This document shows, piece after piece, positions 1-11,200 of a stretch of 64,000 nucleotides of DNA. Within the stretch, counting starts at the first letter, position 1; every line of letters begins with the position of its first letter. The notes under the pieces were generated by a model. The model searched no databases and was not told the origin of the DNA. It worked only from the letters and a program-made list of their open reading frames with translations. Source of the DNA: Smittia aterrima (taxonomy: Eukaryota; Arthropoda; Insecta; Diptera; Chironomidae); contig CP093829.1 of assembly GCA_033063855.1 (NCBI GenBank), forward strand, positions 13,733,537-13,797,536. The letters run 5' to 3'. A program made the translations under genes and the position numbers.

Positions 1-3000
1 CAGTTTATGACAATGAAGTCATTTGTTCAAAACCTTTTGAAAAAAACTATTGGCCTAAACTACTATGGAAAATTTTAAACTTTTCTTCAGTTTCATGGAG
101 GAATAACTATCATTGATTTTATCATTTTTCCACATTATTAATTTCTTACGACAAAGCGACAAATCACAAAGATCCCGCTTTGTCGACCGTCCATGTTCAA
201 ATCTAATTGTGGTAAGGGGGGTAGCAAATAACCGTAAAAAAACCAAAACTTTTCCTTTCTCTTGATTAATTTCCAACTAAAATTTTAGTCATGAAAGTTT
301 TTTTTTAACTTTTAGCAAAGTATCGAGGCCAAAAAGCAGTTTTTGTGAAGCGGGAAAAGTCGAAGTTTCCTTCTCATAAGTGAAATCGGTTCTTTTGAGA
401 AATTCCTGATCCTTTGATGTGTGTTCGGAAAATCGTCTTGTTAAAAATAAATCAATGTTTGAAATTGAACGGGGAAAACAAGAAGAAGAATGGGAAAAGG
501 TTTCTCGGGATCGTTTGCATATTTCGGTAAGTCGTCTCGACATGTCGAATTCAATCGAAAGTCTCCTCGTAATTTCCGAATGATCTTAAAAAAAAAAAGC
601 AATTTCAACTTTTAAGAAAATTCTTTAGCACGAAGTGAAAAAAGTTGAATTGAACTTGACAGTCGCTCCATGTTTTGGCAAGAAAAGGGAAGAAAGAAAA
701 ACTTTAGCGTACAAAAGTTTAGCACATTGAAATTGCGACAGCGATTTTCTCATCAATATTTGCGTGAAGCGAAATTCAATTTCTTTGTGGAAGTGAAAGT
801 TTAAAATTTTAATCGCGCTGGAAAATGGGTTTATCTAAATGCTAAACTTTGCGTGGAAAAACATGTTCAAATTGATTCTCATTATGTTGAGAATTGCCGA
901 GTTTCGTTTGCCTTTTCCTTTATTTCTCATCTTACACCGATTCGCATTAAAAAAAAGTGGATTTCGGCATCATCATATTTCAGCCACCAATTTATTTAAT
1001 TTCGTTCTCGTTTCGCTCATCATTCCCAAGTCGGAACGCGTAGACGCCTGCACAACAATCCAAAGCTCTTTAGAATTTTCAATTGCTCGATTTCTCCGCA
1101 TTCCTTTTCCGACATTGGGCTTAAGGTTTTCTTCTGGCATGTCTGCATCATTAGCTACCAAATTTCCCCTTCACTTTGTGACAAATTTCCATCCATTTTC
1201 TCTCTCGATCGAACGCTTAATGTTGCTGAGGAAACTTTTCACTCCATCGTCTTTGCGAAGCGAGAAGGAACGGAAATTTATTGTACGCTTCCCCGACACA
1301 TGTTAAATCAATTAAGCAGAGAAATGTTTAACACCAACGAGTGAAGTTTACTTTAAGATTTTTTCTTAACAATTTGAATCTTTGAAAAGTTTGATATAAA
1401 AATTTCATTTATTTTAATCTTTCAATTTATTTACCGCGCATGTAAAACTGACAAATTAACTGAATTTTTTTTATCATAAAACTCAGCCTTCAAGGTTTAA
1501 AAAGTTAAAACGTGAAAACTTTTTTCTCGACAGCTTCAACACAAGCTGAAATGAATTTTCCAATTAATTCATTTTTTGTTCAATGAATCGAGCTATATGA
1601 ATCCACAGATAGACAGATTAAAAGTTACCAGAAGACATACATGTCTACTTTTCGACCTGAAATCCTTGGATAGTTCATTTAAAGCAAGACTTAGGAATCC
1701 TAAGTAAGGATTTCAAAGAAAACTTCAAGTCAGTTCATTCTCCTTGCTTCAATACTTTGAAATAAATTTCTACTGATCTCTACTGATTTCATGTCGACTC
1801 GCTCGAACATGCCGGAAGCAACGTTTGATGAGAACATTTGTCTTTAGCAGTCTTCAAATTGTCTTCACGAACAACAGGAAATTACATATATAGTTGTCGT
1901 GGAAAGAAAAGAAGAAACATTTACAACCTTCACAGTCATTAAGCTTTCACTATAAGCAATTGCTTGATAAAGATTCGCTCGAGGCATTTAGCAAAGCGCT
2001 TTTGCGAACGGAAAACAGATTAACACACATTTCTTGTCGATCAAACTGTGTAACGACTTCACACCACCTCAAATGTGTGAGAGAGAGTGTCGGAAGTTGT
2101 TGAAAATTTCCTTAGTATCTTCTTCCATCCGCTATTTTGCTCCGAGATTTAATTATTGAGCATTAAGGAGCTATTATCTTGATATCGAAAATGAAGCGAA
2201 CGAAAAGAAAATTTATGCACAAGTTTTATTAGCGCTCAACATCCACGCATTCACAAGGATTGGTGGGAAAATCATCGTCTTCAGAGTATCTTGAGAGAAA
2301 AGTGTTATTTCACATAACATTAAGTTTGAAGATTGAAATTTACCGCACACTCAAGTCAAAGTTTTTCTCCTTCCATATTAGTTTCTGAATTAGCTCACAG
2401 GGATAATTTTTTCATTTCGTAGTGAATTTTTGTAACCTAGAGATTTAACAACAAATGTGTGTGCAATTTTTTTAATATCTTTTCTTCAAAATTTTATTTA
2501 AGAACGATTTTCATTGTTCTTGCTTATGACAGTTGTGATGAACTCACCCCAGGAATAAAATAATCTTGAGTAAAAGCGGAGCTTCGACTTACAGTCAGAA
2601 GTTTCCATTAAATCGCTTGACGGCGGCAGAACAAAGTTGTACGACAAGTCATTAGGAGTGTGTTTAATCTAATTTAATCTAATTAATTTCCCATTCGAGC
2701 TGCACCCTTTAATAGAAAGAGCCTTCAATTGAGGCTCAGAGCTTTTTTTCCCGGTCGTTCGAATGTAATTGGCAAGTGTGTTACATTCTCTAATTACAAC
2801 TCTCTTTATGTGTTTATTTTCGTTTTCAATTTTCCTCGATGTCTTTTCCTCTTCATGGCACTCGTGTGCGTGAACATAAGCTTTCGTTTTCTTTCTCGAA
2901 GCTTCACAAAGTCAAACAACAAGACCTGCGTGCTGAATTGAGCTCAACATCTTAGCTTTTCGTTTCACTTTTCTTTTTCCTACTTTTAAATGAGAACAGA

Positions 3001-5760
3001 TTTTTATTTTCGAGGAAGGTACGGAAATCAATCGAAAGATGCTTCAACAGGAATACCTTCAAGCGATAGAGTTGGGGAAAGAAGAAAGACGCTCTCGGAA
3101 ATTTCAAGTCTTCTGCCGATGGGTTGTTGTTTATCTTTTGTTGTTCACGAAAATATCTGAACGAACGAATACTGTTGATTCTATTCTGAATAATTGTTTC
3201 ATCGGATCTTACTCTGAGAACAGTAAGATCCAATGAATGTAGCAGAAATGTTTTGAAATCGAAAATAATTAGGCATTCAATAAGGATCATATGATATTTG
3301 CGCTTGATTTCGCAATTGATTATTTTCCAAACGGCAAATTCGTGCGTTCAGTTTTTAATACAAATTAAATAAAAATTCATTTATTCAAAAAGGATAAATA
3401 TAGTTAGTTCCTTCTGCTTCATCTAAATTACAAACTAGATCTTTCATTCCTTCATAAGAGACAATTCAATAGGCTACCGAAGCGGAATGTATGCTTGGCG
3501 TAATAAGAGGTGATGTAGTCTCTCATTATAGAAAGGGCAAAAACACAACACGAGCCTCTCACCCACAACCAACAATACAATTATACTGAAACAAGATAAT
3601 TTGTTGAAACAAATGCTGAGAACTCCGTGCTGTAACCACTTTTAAAGACGAGATCTTCAAGGAAAAGAGAAAAAAAAAAATATTTTTACTTCATCTGTTA
3701 CAACAAACTTTTGAATTAAACATTGCCAAACAGGAACAAAATTTTCGTCAGCAGCCGCCACAGTGAAAACAGAAAATTCTGTTTATTATTAGATGATATG
3801 GAAATGTTCGGTGTGGAGACGTTTAATAAGTATGAATTCTTTTTTCCTAGAGCATAACGAGTCAGATAAACATCTTAACATTGTAACAACTACGCGCTTC
3901 TTCTTACAACCGCCACCAGCCACACACAACAACAATCTTTCGACTTCTGTTTTCTGTTGAAATTTCCCGCCCTCAAACAACAACACTCGGTTTAATCAGG
4001 CCGCAAACATTAAATTCCATAATAAAAATGAAAATATTTTATTCGAATAAATTCCGCAGAATGCTTCAAGTCGAAGCTGCCACGAGAGTCAGCACAAAAA
4101 TTCTTCTTGAAAGCGAATGTTTGATGATGGATAAAGTTTTCAGCCACTCAATAATAGTATCCCTACTAACAACTTTTCTAGTCAATTCATCGTATGAGGA
4201 CAGTCCTTGTCGAAATTGAAGTTCTCATTACATTGTCGTTTTAATTATAAATCTAAAATAAGTATTTTTTAAAAAAAAAATTCCTTAATATTTCTTAATA
4301 TCAACACCTAATATATGCATCTCTAATCAAACCTGAAGTCAAATAATTTTAAAAACCTGCACTTTTTTAATTTTATAGCCTCGTTCGCTCTAAGAGGCGT
4401 TGAAATGTGAAATGGTTCAACGCATTCCAACAAATTCCATTCCAATCTTTTTTCACTCTGCCAACAATTCAATTATTTTCACTCCCGCGCAGAAGGGGGA
4501 GCGAGACTAAGGCCTGAATGAAAAATTGTTTTAAAGTATTACAAGCTGCCGAAAAAAGCGGGTATATCTCGCCGCATTCACTCGAAACAATGAATTTTTT
4601 TATACAATTAGATGAAATTCCTTATTTAATTAATTGCCGAAACAAAATTGAAATGTTTTACTAAAGTTTTGTTCATTCACAACTGAGAGGCGATGATTTC
4701 CATACACCACAAAATGAAAAGGATTTCTTTGAGAGACACGAGCGGTTTACAATAAAAAAAGACCTTGAAAAAGTCATATGATACGCTTGACAGTATTAGA
4801 TTCCAACTTAAAGGTAAGAAAAGGATCAGATTTCTCCCGAAACAAAAAAGGTCGCATTTCGTGCTTTATGAAAATCACATGTGGCGCAAGAGGTCAAAGA
4901 TTACTGCTGAAATTTGCTGTGACAGTAGAAAGTTTTTCTTAACCTTAGGAACTTTGAGTTATGAATGTTTAAAGTGAATTGCTGTTATCGTCATGAAGTC
5001 ACTTCGAAAGCGAACTCCAAATCCAAGCGGATTAAAGCAATAATGTTTCTATGTTCCTTCTTTACATCTCCGGGTAGTAGGAAGTAGGTTGAGATATGGA
5101 AAGAGGGAGGTGGATTACGGTAAACGCACATGTGTTCATACGACGATAATGATGAAATTGGATCGAGAGCCTTTGATCCCATCTCCGCCCTCTCTCTTGT
5201 CGTCACTGTTCTGAAGTTTGTGACATTTTTATTATAAGAGAGGATTAACATGAAACAAACTTTCTAGACCACATCGACGAATCAAAAAGTTAAGAAAAGA
5301 ACCAAAGGCTTGAGGTTAGGGCTTGAGGTATCTTTAGATATATCTAGGATTGAGATATCTTTAAGGGACGATATAACATGGAAAAATGATAAAAGTGGTT
5401 TAGAGTTGACCGAGCAGGCGGCGAAGGTCCAGAAATCATGTTTACCTTTCTCTTTTTAAAAGTTAGGTTTTCATTTACACTAAGTTATCACATAAAAAGA
5501 ACAATTTATAGTGTCAAACGATGTACAATATGACGTGATCCTTTGTTGAACATATATCGCGAGTGAATGTATTCAGTCCGTTCGTCGTTTAATTTACTAA
5601 AGTCGAATCGTTTGAAAGCAGTTTTATTCAAGTTGAATTGAGATTTGGTTGGAAGCTGAATTTAGTTTGAAGAAGATAATTCAAGTCGGAGGGATTTCTA
5701 AATTTTATGATGATTCTCTGTATTGTTTTATTTGTTTAGAGAGTAATCCTCTTTATGGCC
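1..5760. other. Gene-free stretch downstream of the Sidestep gene
   Basis: I see no convincing gene here. Reading frames are short, on both strands, and lack recognisable domains or consistent splice junctions. The longest (839-1306, plus strand, 155 codons) overlaps an antisense frame at 973-1161 and resembles no family I know. There is one short hairpin at 3199-3236. The rest looks like ordinary AT-rich intergenic DNA. An unrecognised exon of a gene lying to the left cannot be excluded. Confidence 0.5.
3199..3236. repeat. Short hairpin, 15-bp stem
   Basis: Bases 3199-3213 and 3222-3236 are inverted copies matching at 14 of 15 positions, around an 8-base loop. The stem is too short for a typical animal microRNA precursor. 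No function is assigned. Confidence 0.5.
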
Positions 5761-5990
5761 CCTCTAGATTGCCAGCCACATAAAAACAAGTGCAAACACA
5801 ATTCTTGTCCTTTTCTGTTAGGTGTTTAGTTTAGTATTTGAAATCTATTTATACATAATTTTAAGAAAAATTGTGTGAAGAGCTAAGGCAGTTTACCATT
5901 CGGGAACAAATTTTACTAAACACCTAGCAAGAAAAGGGCAAATGTTGTGTTTACACTTGGTTTTATGCGGTTCCCTTGCTCCGCCAGAGG
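5761..5990. mobile_element. Diverged terminal-inverted-repeat element, MITE-like
   Basis: The left arm (about 5761-5831) and right arm (about 5919-5990) are imperfect inverted copies. Both outer ends start with CCTCT, both carry a block like AAGTGYAAACACAA, and both inner ends finish with TAGGTGTTTAGT or the near match TTAGGTGTTTAGT. The central part is about 90 bp and has no reading frame. The whole unit is about 230 bp. This is the shape of a small non-autonomous DNA transposon, old enough to have small indels between arms. I found no clear target-site duplication, so the exact ends and superfamily are open. Confidence 0.55.
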
Positions 5991-6415
5991 AATTTAAATT
6001 TCAGGACGTGTCGAAAATGTCTTTAAAATGTCTTTAAAATGTTTTCCTTTTACCAGTTCGCCTCTTAATTAAAATACGAGAAAATTACTCTCAGGCTTGC
6101 TTAGTTCGCTATGACTTTGTACTTTTACCTAATGATTTCCTTTCACCTCGACGTGCTAATGCGAAAGAGTGTCAAAGGAGAAAAACCGTTGACAAAGACA
6201 AATGATTTTCACACATTTGCGCAATTGAATTATTTTTCGCTCGCTTGAGCTTGACGACCAATTGAGGAATAAAGGAAAGGAAAATGTGTTGGTAAACGTT
6301 TCTACACTTCAACATAAGCGCATCACTTTAAATGCAAAAGCTTCGAGAGACGAGATGAGGCAAAACGATTATTATGACAGGAAGAAAAGTCTTCAATGAT
6401 TGAGCTTATGGCAAG

Positions 6416-6479
6416 CTGCAAACACGACAGATAACAAGAGGCAAGAATTACTCTCAACGAGGCTTCTCATGGTACTCAC
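6416..6479 (-). repeat. Free-standing copy of Sidestep intron 11
   Basis: On the minus strand this 64-bp segment starts GTGAGTACCATG and ends GTTTGCAG. It aligns along its full length with the 59-bp intron at 10684-10742, with four substitutions and one 5-bp insertion. The strong similarity begins at the GT and ends at the AG. Past the acceptor side there is only weak similarity to the next exon, and upstream almost none. It is either a relic of a duplicated piece of the gene or an intron-like sequence that moved. Confidence 0.8.
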
Positions 6480-8022
6480 AACTATCAGCAATAAATGGTG
6501 TTGCCTTAGATCATGATGGAAGATGCGAAGTCCGAAGCTTTCTGCCCTAATTTATTCTTCTCTTTTCTCGTTGAGACGGGGAGGTTAGTTTGTATTCAAA
6601 ACATCCTTTGGCTTTTAGTGTCGAGCAGTGTAGAGGAGAAGCCATTTGTAGTCGAGGTATTTCATCCTACGTGAGACTTTTGCGAACACTACATCAACCT
6701 TTTCCGTATTTCGTATTCTGTCAGAATGACACCAGAGACAAAAAGTTCAAATTCTACGTGTTTTTACACCTTTCAAAAATCTGTAATACTTATAAGTTTC
6801 ATTTGAATTGTTTTTTACCGGATTTCTTTATTTCAATCAGAAACTAAACTTTGATTCAATCAAAGCTCAGGATATTTACAGGCAGCGAGCTTTAAAGTGT
6901 CGAGCGCTACGAGATTATTATGGTCACGTTCAAGCGCTTATGGAGATCATCGATAGGTTTTCTCAAACAATAAATATCCATTTCTTGAGTTGGTCCTTCT
7001 CTCCCCCGAAACAATTGACGAGGATTCTTTTCTTTGTTATTTTTACAATCCTTATTATTTATTGTGTACAAAATGAGAGTCCTATTACGAGTCAGCTCAC
7101 GAATCGTCGCTCTTCTCTTTTGTCATTTGAGCATTAAGCAATTGTTTTGGTTGTCGGGTGCGAGGACGAAAAAAGGAAAAGCGAGCAAATCTCGGCAATC
7201 GCACAACGATAATCGACGATGAGTGAGATGCTCTTTATTTATCTCATCTCTTCACTCGCTTCCTGCTTCCCCCGCCATCCCTTATATCAATCCATAAAAT
7301 CTTCAATCTTCACGAAATAAACGTTACAGATAATCGTAATACACATCAAACGAATTTCTGGGCGGCATATGATGAGAGAACTCTTCACGATTCAACTCAA
7401 TGCAATGCCTGATCGGCGAGAAAGGAGAAACATATAAATTATTTATGACAAATCATCATCAATCAAAATACATTTTCCAAATATGAAAATGTTCAACATT
7501 AATGGGCTTCCGGCTCTCGAAAAATAAAATTACCAATGCGAAGAGAAACGTGAAAAGCCGGTCTGTGTATGAGTTGTGATTTCTTCTCCTTCCGAAATGA
7601 AATTTTACGGCCGGCTTTCCGAGTAAATTGAATGAAACTTTTTTCGGGCGAACATAGCCATTTACAACCTCAATCGCCCTCTTACACAAGTTTGATGTGA
7701 ATCGTAATGAAATCTTTTTATTTTCTCGTAGTGGCCTTCACGTTTGTTGCTTTTCATCTTGCTTAGAACCGTTCAGAAATGACGTGTGAAGAAAAAGAAA
7801 AGTAAATATCTGTTTTACCAATTTTTCTAAACCTGATTTAAAAAAATAGTACCGTAAATTCTATCGACTTTATTTTGACCAATCGACTATAACAATTGCA
7901 ATGGGACAAACTTCACATTTAACAGTTCGTTGCCTTGGAAACTCTGAAAATAATTTCAGGAAGGAAAACTTCAGTTTAAGGATCAGGAAACAATTTATTT
8001 CAATAGAAAACACTTCATTCGA

Positions 8023-8028
8023 TTTATT
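8023..8028 (-). terminator. Poly(A) signal of the Sidestep gene, long-tail form
   Basis: AATAAA on the minus strand, 66 bp past the stop at 8094. A second AATAAA at 7994-7999 could serve instead. Both fit the model in which the gene continues to exon 20. Confidence 0.45.
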
Positions 8029-8093
8029 TTCTACAATTAAAAAATCAACGATTGGCTTTGAAAGTTGAAATAAAATTCTTTTTACAAATATTT

Positions 8094-8207
8094 TTACAAC
8101 ATCAGACAATCGATGAGCTTCACCGGATGAGGGGTTTCTTCGTTGATTTCGCCTTGCCTCATCAGCTTCTTCAATTCAAGTTGTCCATTTACCTTCTCGC
8201 TTAGAAG
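8094..8207 (-). CDS. Candidate last coding exon of the Sidestep gene
   Basis: With an acceptor ending GGTGTAG at 8208, this exon reads 37 codons in phase 0 and ends in TAA. It is rich in charged residues (for example LKKLMRQGEINEE). The phase matches the donor of the preceding exon (9126), and two AATAAA signals follow within 100 bp. The acceptor has a weak pyrimidine tract and I do not recognise the peptide, so this rests on frame, splice phase and the poly(A) context. Confidence 0.5.
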   Translation of the reverse strand, partial: LLSEKVNGQLELKKLMRQGEINEETPHPVKLIDCLML

Positions 8208-11200
8208 CTACACCAACAACATCGATCTTACTTAAAGGTAATCAGTTCTGTAAAATTAGATTCGAGCTACGAAGACAAGATCGTCAGAGCGTTGCTGATT
8301 CGATTACACACAGCTCTCGGGAACTTTGCCGCTCATGAGCCGTTCCTTTAATTCTTCGTTTATTGATTTGGTTATAATCGCTTGCTTTGATAAAATCGTT
8401 GAGCTCATTTGATGGAATGCCTGTCATAGCGATGATATTTGTCATTAATCTCATGTTCCGTCAGAGAAATCTGCGAGTGCTTTAAAGTGGATTACGAGAC
8501 GAAGAAGCTTTGCTTACGATTTAAATATTAAAGCTGCCTAAAAACTTTTCCTTTCCCTATGTGTTTCCTAAAAGAAAACTTTCGTCTCAAGCTCTCCCCA
8601 AGAGCATTTCAAAACTCTATGCATAAGAGACACGGCCAGAGGAATCTGCCTTTTCTTTGGTCCGGAAAATGTCTCACATATAAATAAGCTGGACCCGAAT
8701 AAGAGGAGACAAAAAACATGTTTAAAGCCGAGGAGTTACAAGAAAGATGCTCCCCATGCTGATTTCCAAGTCCCTAAGCTCTGAATCACGTCGAGAGTAA
8801 GTAGAAAAAATATATATCGCCTTTTGAACTCAAAATGTCATTCCCAAGTTCACAAAAAGCAGCGTTCGCCATTCCACAAAATATAAAGTTTCTTCGAGAA
8901 TTTACTTCGTTTACTTCGTTCGAAAAAGTTGAAGAATGAAAACAATAAAAATAATTTACTGTCTCTTTCCGGAATTCCCTTTGGGAAAGCGCATTAAGCC
9001 AGTCCCAGTCATTGTGTGACAACACATGACGCATAATTCTTTAAAGCAAACTTCCCGTTTAGGTTGCGGGTAAGGGAAAGGAAGGAAGGAAGTCATGCAT
9101 GGATAATAAAAGAAAATTCCCTTACATCTTGCTGTTGAAAAGATTTATAGCTGAATGCTTCCGGTGCGGTAGATGATATCGATGAGCCTATAATTAATGT
9201 GAACAAAATTTGGGATTAATTTCGACATGTACTGGACTGAAGCGAAGAGCGCCAGGGCTTTTATTGAATTATTTATTATTACCATACTGGTGAAATGAGG
9301 GAATAACGTCAGGATCTCTATCGTCGTCCAATAACGTCGGTTTGTTGATTTTCAGACTATTGGTTGGCGATCCCCATGTTGATGTAATCGCTTGTCCTCC
9401 GTTTTTCTGAGAAAAAAAGTTGTCATCGAAGAGCAATATAACTTAATTAGTCTAAATTGAGGTTCATCATTTAAGAAATACACTGAAACTGACGGAAAAG
9501 TTCCCTGGAAAATTCTCTTTCACTGACCTTCGTAAGGCTTCCATTGTAGCTGCTAATTATTAGCAAATTATTCGGAAATGTATTTTGATTCGTTAATTTA
9601 GTCGTTCCGTTCTGTTCGTTGTGAGCTGTCGTCGATGCTGTTGTTGATGATCTCGTGTCTTTAGATGATTTGTCAGCCCAGCAAATCGAAAATATTTTAA
9701 ATGCAATGAATACGAACACGACAAGAATAGTTAGCACGATTCCGATGAAGTATGGAGTGGAATCTTGTGAACTTGTGACAATCAAGTTTGCTGTAAAAAA
9801 TGAACATGCAGATAATTGCAGGTGGATTCAGTTTTGCTTCGTTACCTCTATCTAGTTTCACAGTTGTACCCAGTTCTAAATCACGTATGACAACTGCTGC
9901 GCTTCTTCCTTTTTGATTAACAGCGTAAATAGCAATTAGTGCTGAGTCATTCTCTTCAATTAGCTTAGAGTTAATTAATTCTAGCATGTCCAAAGAAAAA
10001 TATGGATCATCAACGTTGGTGAAGTTGAATCTGTCGCGGAAAAATAGACTTTGTCATTAGTTTCCATCGAGATTAAACTATCCTAAAGCATAATTACTTA
10101 ACAGTTTTGCTTCTTCTTGATATGATTTCAAGCTGAAATATTTGCGGGAGGTTTCCGTCATAGCCTGACGTGCATTGTACCTCTGCCGTTTCACGACTAT
10201 GATTACCAACAGTGCAGTTGGTGACAGGCGATGGAACGACTGAGAAGAAAGTTAATTTAGCAATGGCTTTCGTACTGCCCAGCGGCACTCTTGTAAACTT
10301 TATAAAACTAACCTGCCAGAACCACTTGAAACAAGCAACTAACGGATTGCTCGCCAATCTCATTTATCGCCCAGCATGACAGAGTTCCGAAGTCCTGTTG
10401 CAAAAGCATAAATGTTATCAGAAACATGAAATGGAACAACGCCCGTCACTCATAAAAAGCATCTCACCTGTTCTGTAACTGGAGTGTAATGAAGAATACT
10501 TCTCGTTCCATTCTTGCTATAACGCTCTGAATCAAGATAAAGAACTTCGCCCGAATTGTTAAACTTCCACCTGAACTTTCTGTAATTACAACTTTGAATT
10601 CATTTCCCATTCACCCGAGGAGAGTTCACTTGTTTCACTTACTTTGCAGGCGGATCAGCATTAATGTTGCAGATTATTTCAACCTGTAAACACGAAAGAT
10701 AACAAGAGGCAAGAATTCAACGAGACTTCACATGGTACTCACATTCTCATCTTTTGCAGCGCCAATGATTACGATTTTATCAGTAATGCAAACGGGGGGA
10801 TCTACAAATATGAAAATCTTTGCATGAATGTAAACGAAACATTTCTTGTTTACTTTGATTATGATATGTCAATAAACAAGTGTTTTAATTAAAACGATGA
10901 ATGAGAAACGTTGTAAAGAGTTTTAATAAGAAAGCTCATAGATTGTGAAAATAGTTTTAGTCTAGTGTTATCGATATTCCCGGATAAAATTTAATGGAGA
11001 AGTTTTAAAATAAAATAAATTGAAACTGCTGATATTAGAGAAGGTGCCGCTCGCGATTTTCCTGATTATTTTCTATCCACATTCTCCGACGACCGAAAAC
11101 TCTTGTTTTTGCCTCCCCCATGAAAAATTACTCAGCTCTACTTAAATCAATATGGTCCTCGTTTGTTCGCCTTTTCTCCCATCTCAAGCGAGATAAGAGA

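Larger units (their letters stand above)
5991..8093. other. Gene-free stretch containing a Sidestep intron copy
   Basis: No gene is recognised. Overlapping plus-strand frames between 6590 and 7222 are unlike any family I know and are probably chance. The notable item is the intron-like repeat at 6416-6479. Minus-strand AATAAA signals at 8023-8028 and 7994-7999 lie 66 and 95 bp past the proposed Sidestep stop codon, so the first 100 bp or so below 8094 is probably that gene's 3' UTR. Confidence 0.45.

Noticed and set aside
839..1306. 155-codon plus-strand frame with a 62-codon antisense frame inside
   Set aside because: No recognisable domain, no splice context and no similarity I can name on either strand. 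Complementary open frames can arise by chance.
6590..7222. Three overlapping plus-strand frames
   Set aside because: They shift frame among themselves, lack domains, and no plausible splice sites join them.
8786..9034. 82-codon minus-strand frame in the last part of the Sidestep gene
   Set aside because: It falls in the proposed intron between 8207 and 9126, has no phase-compatible splice sites and shows no family resemblance.
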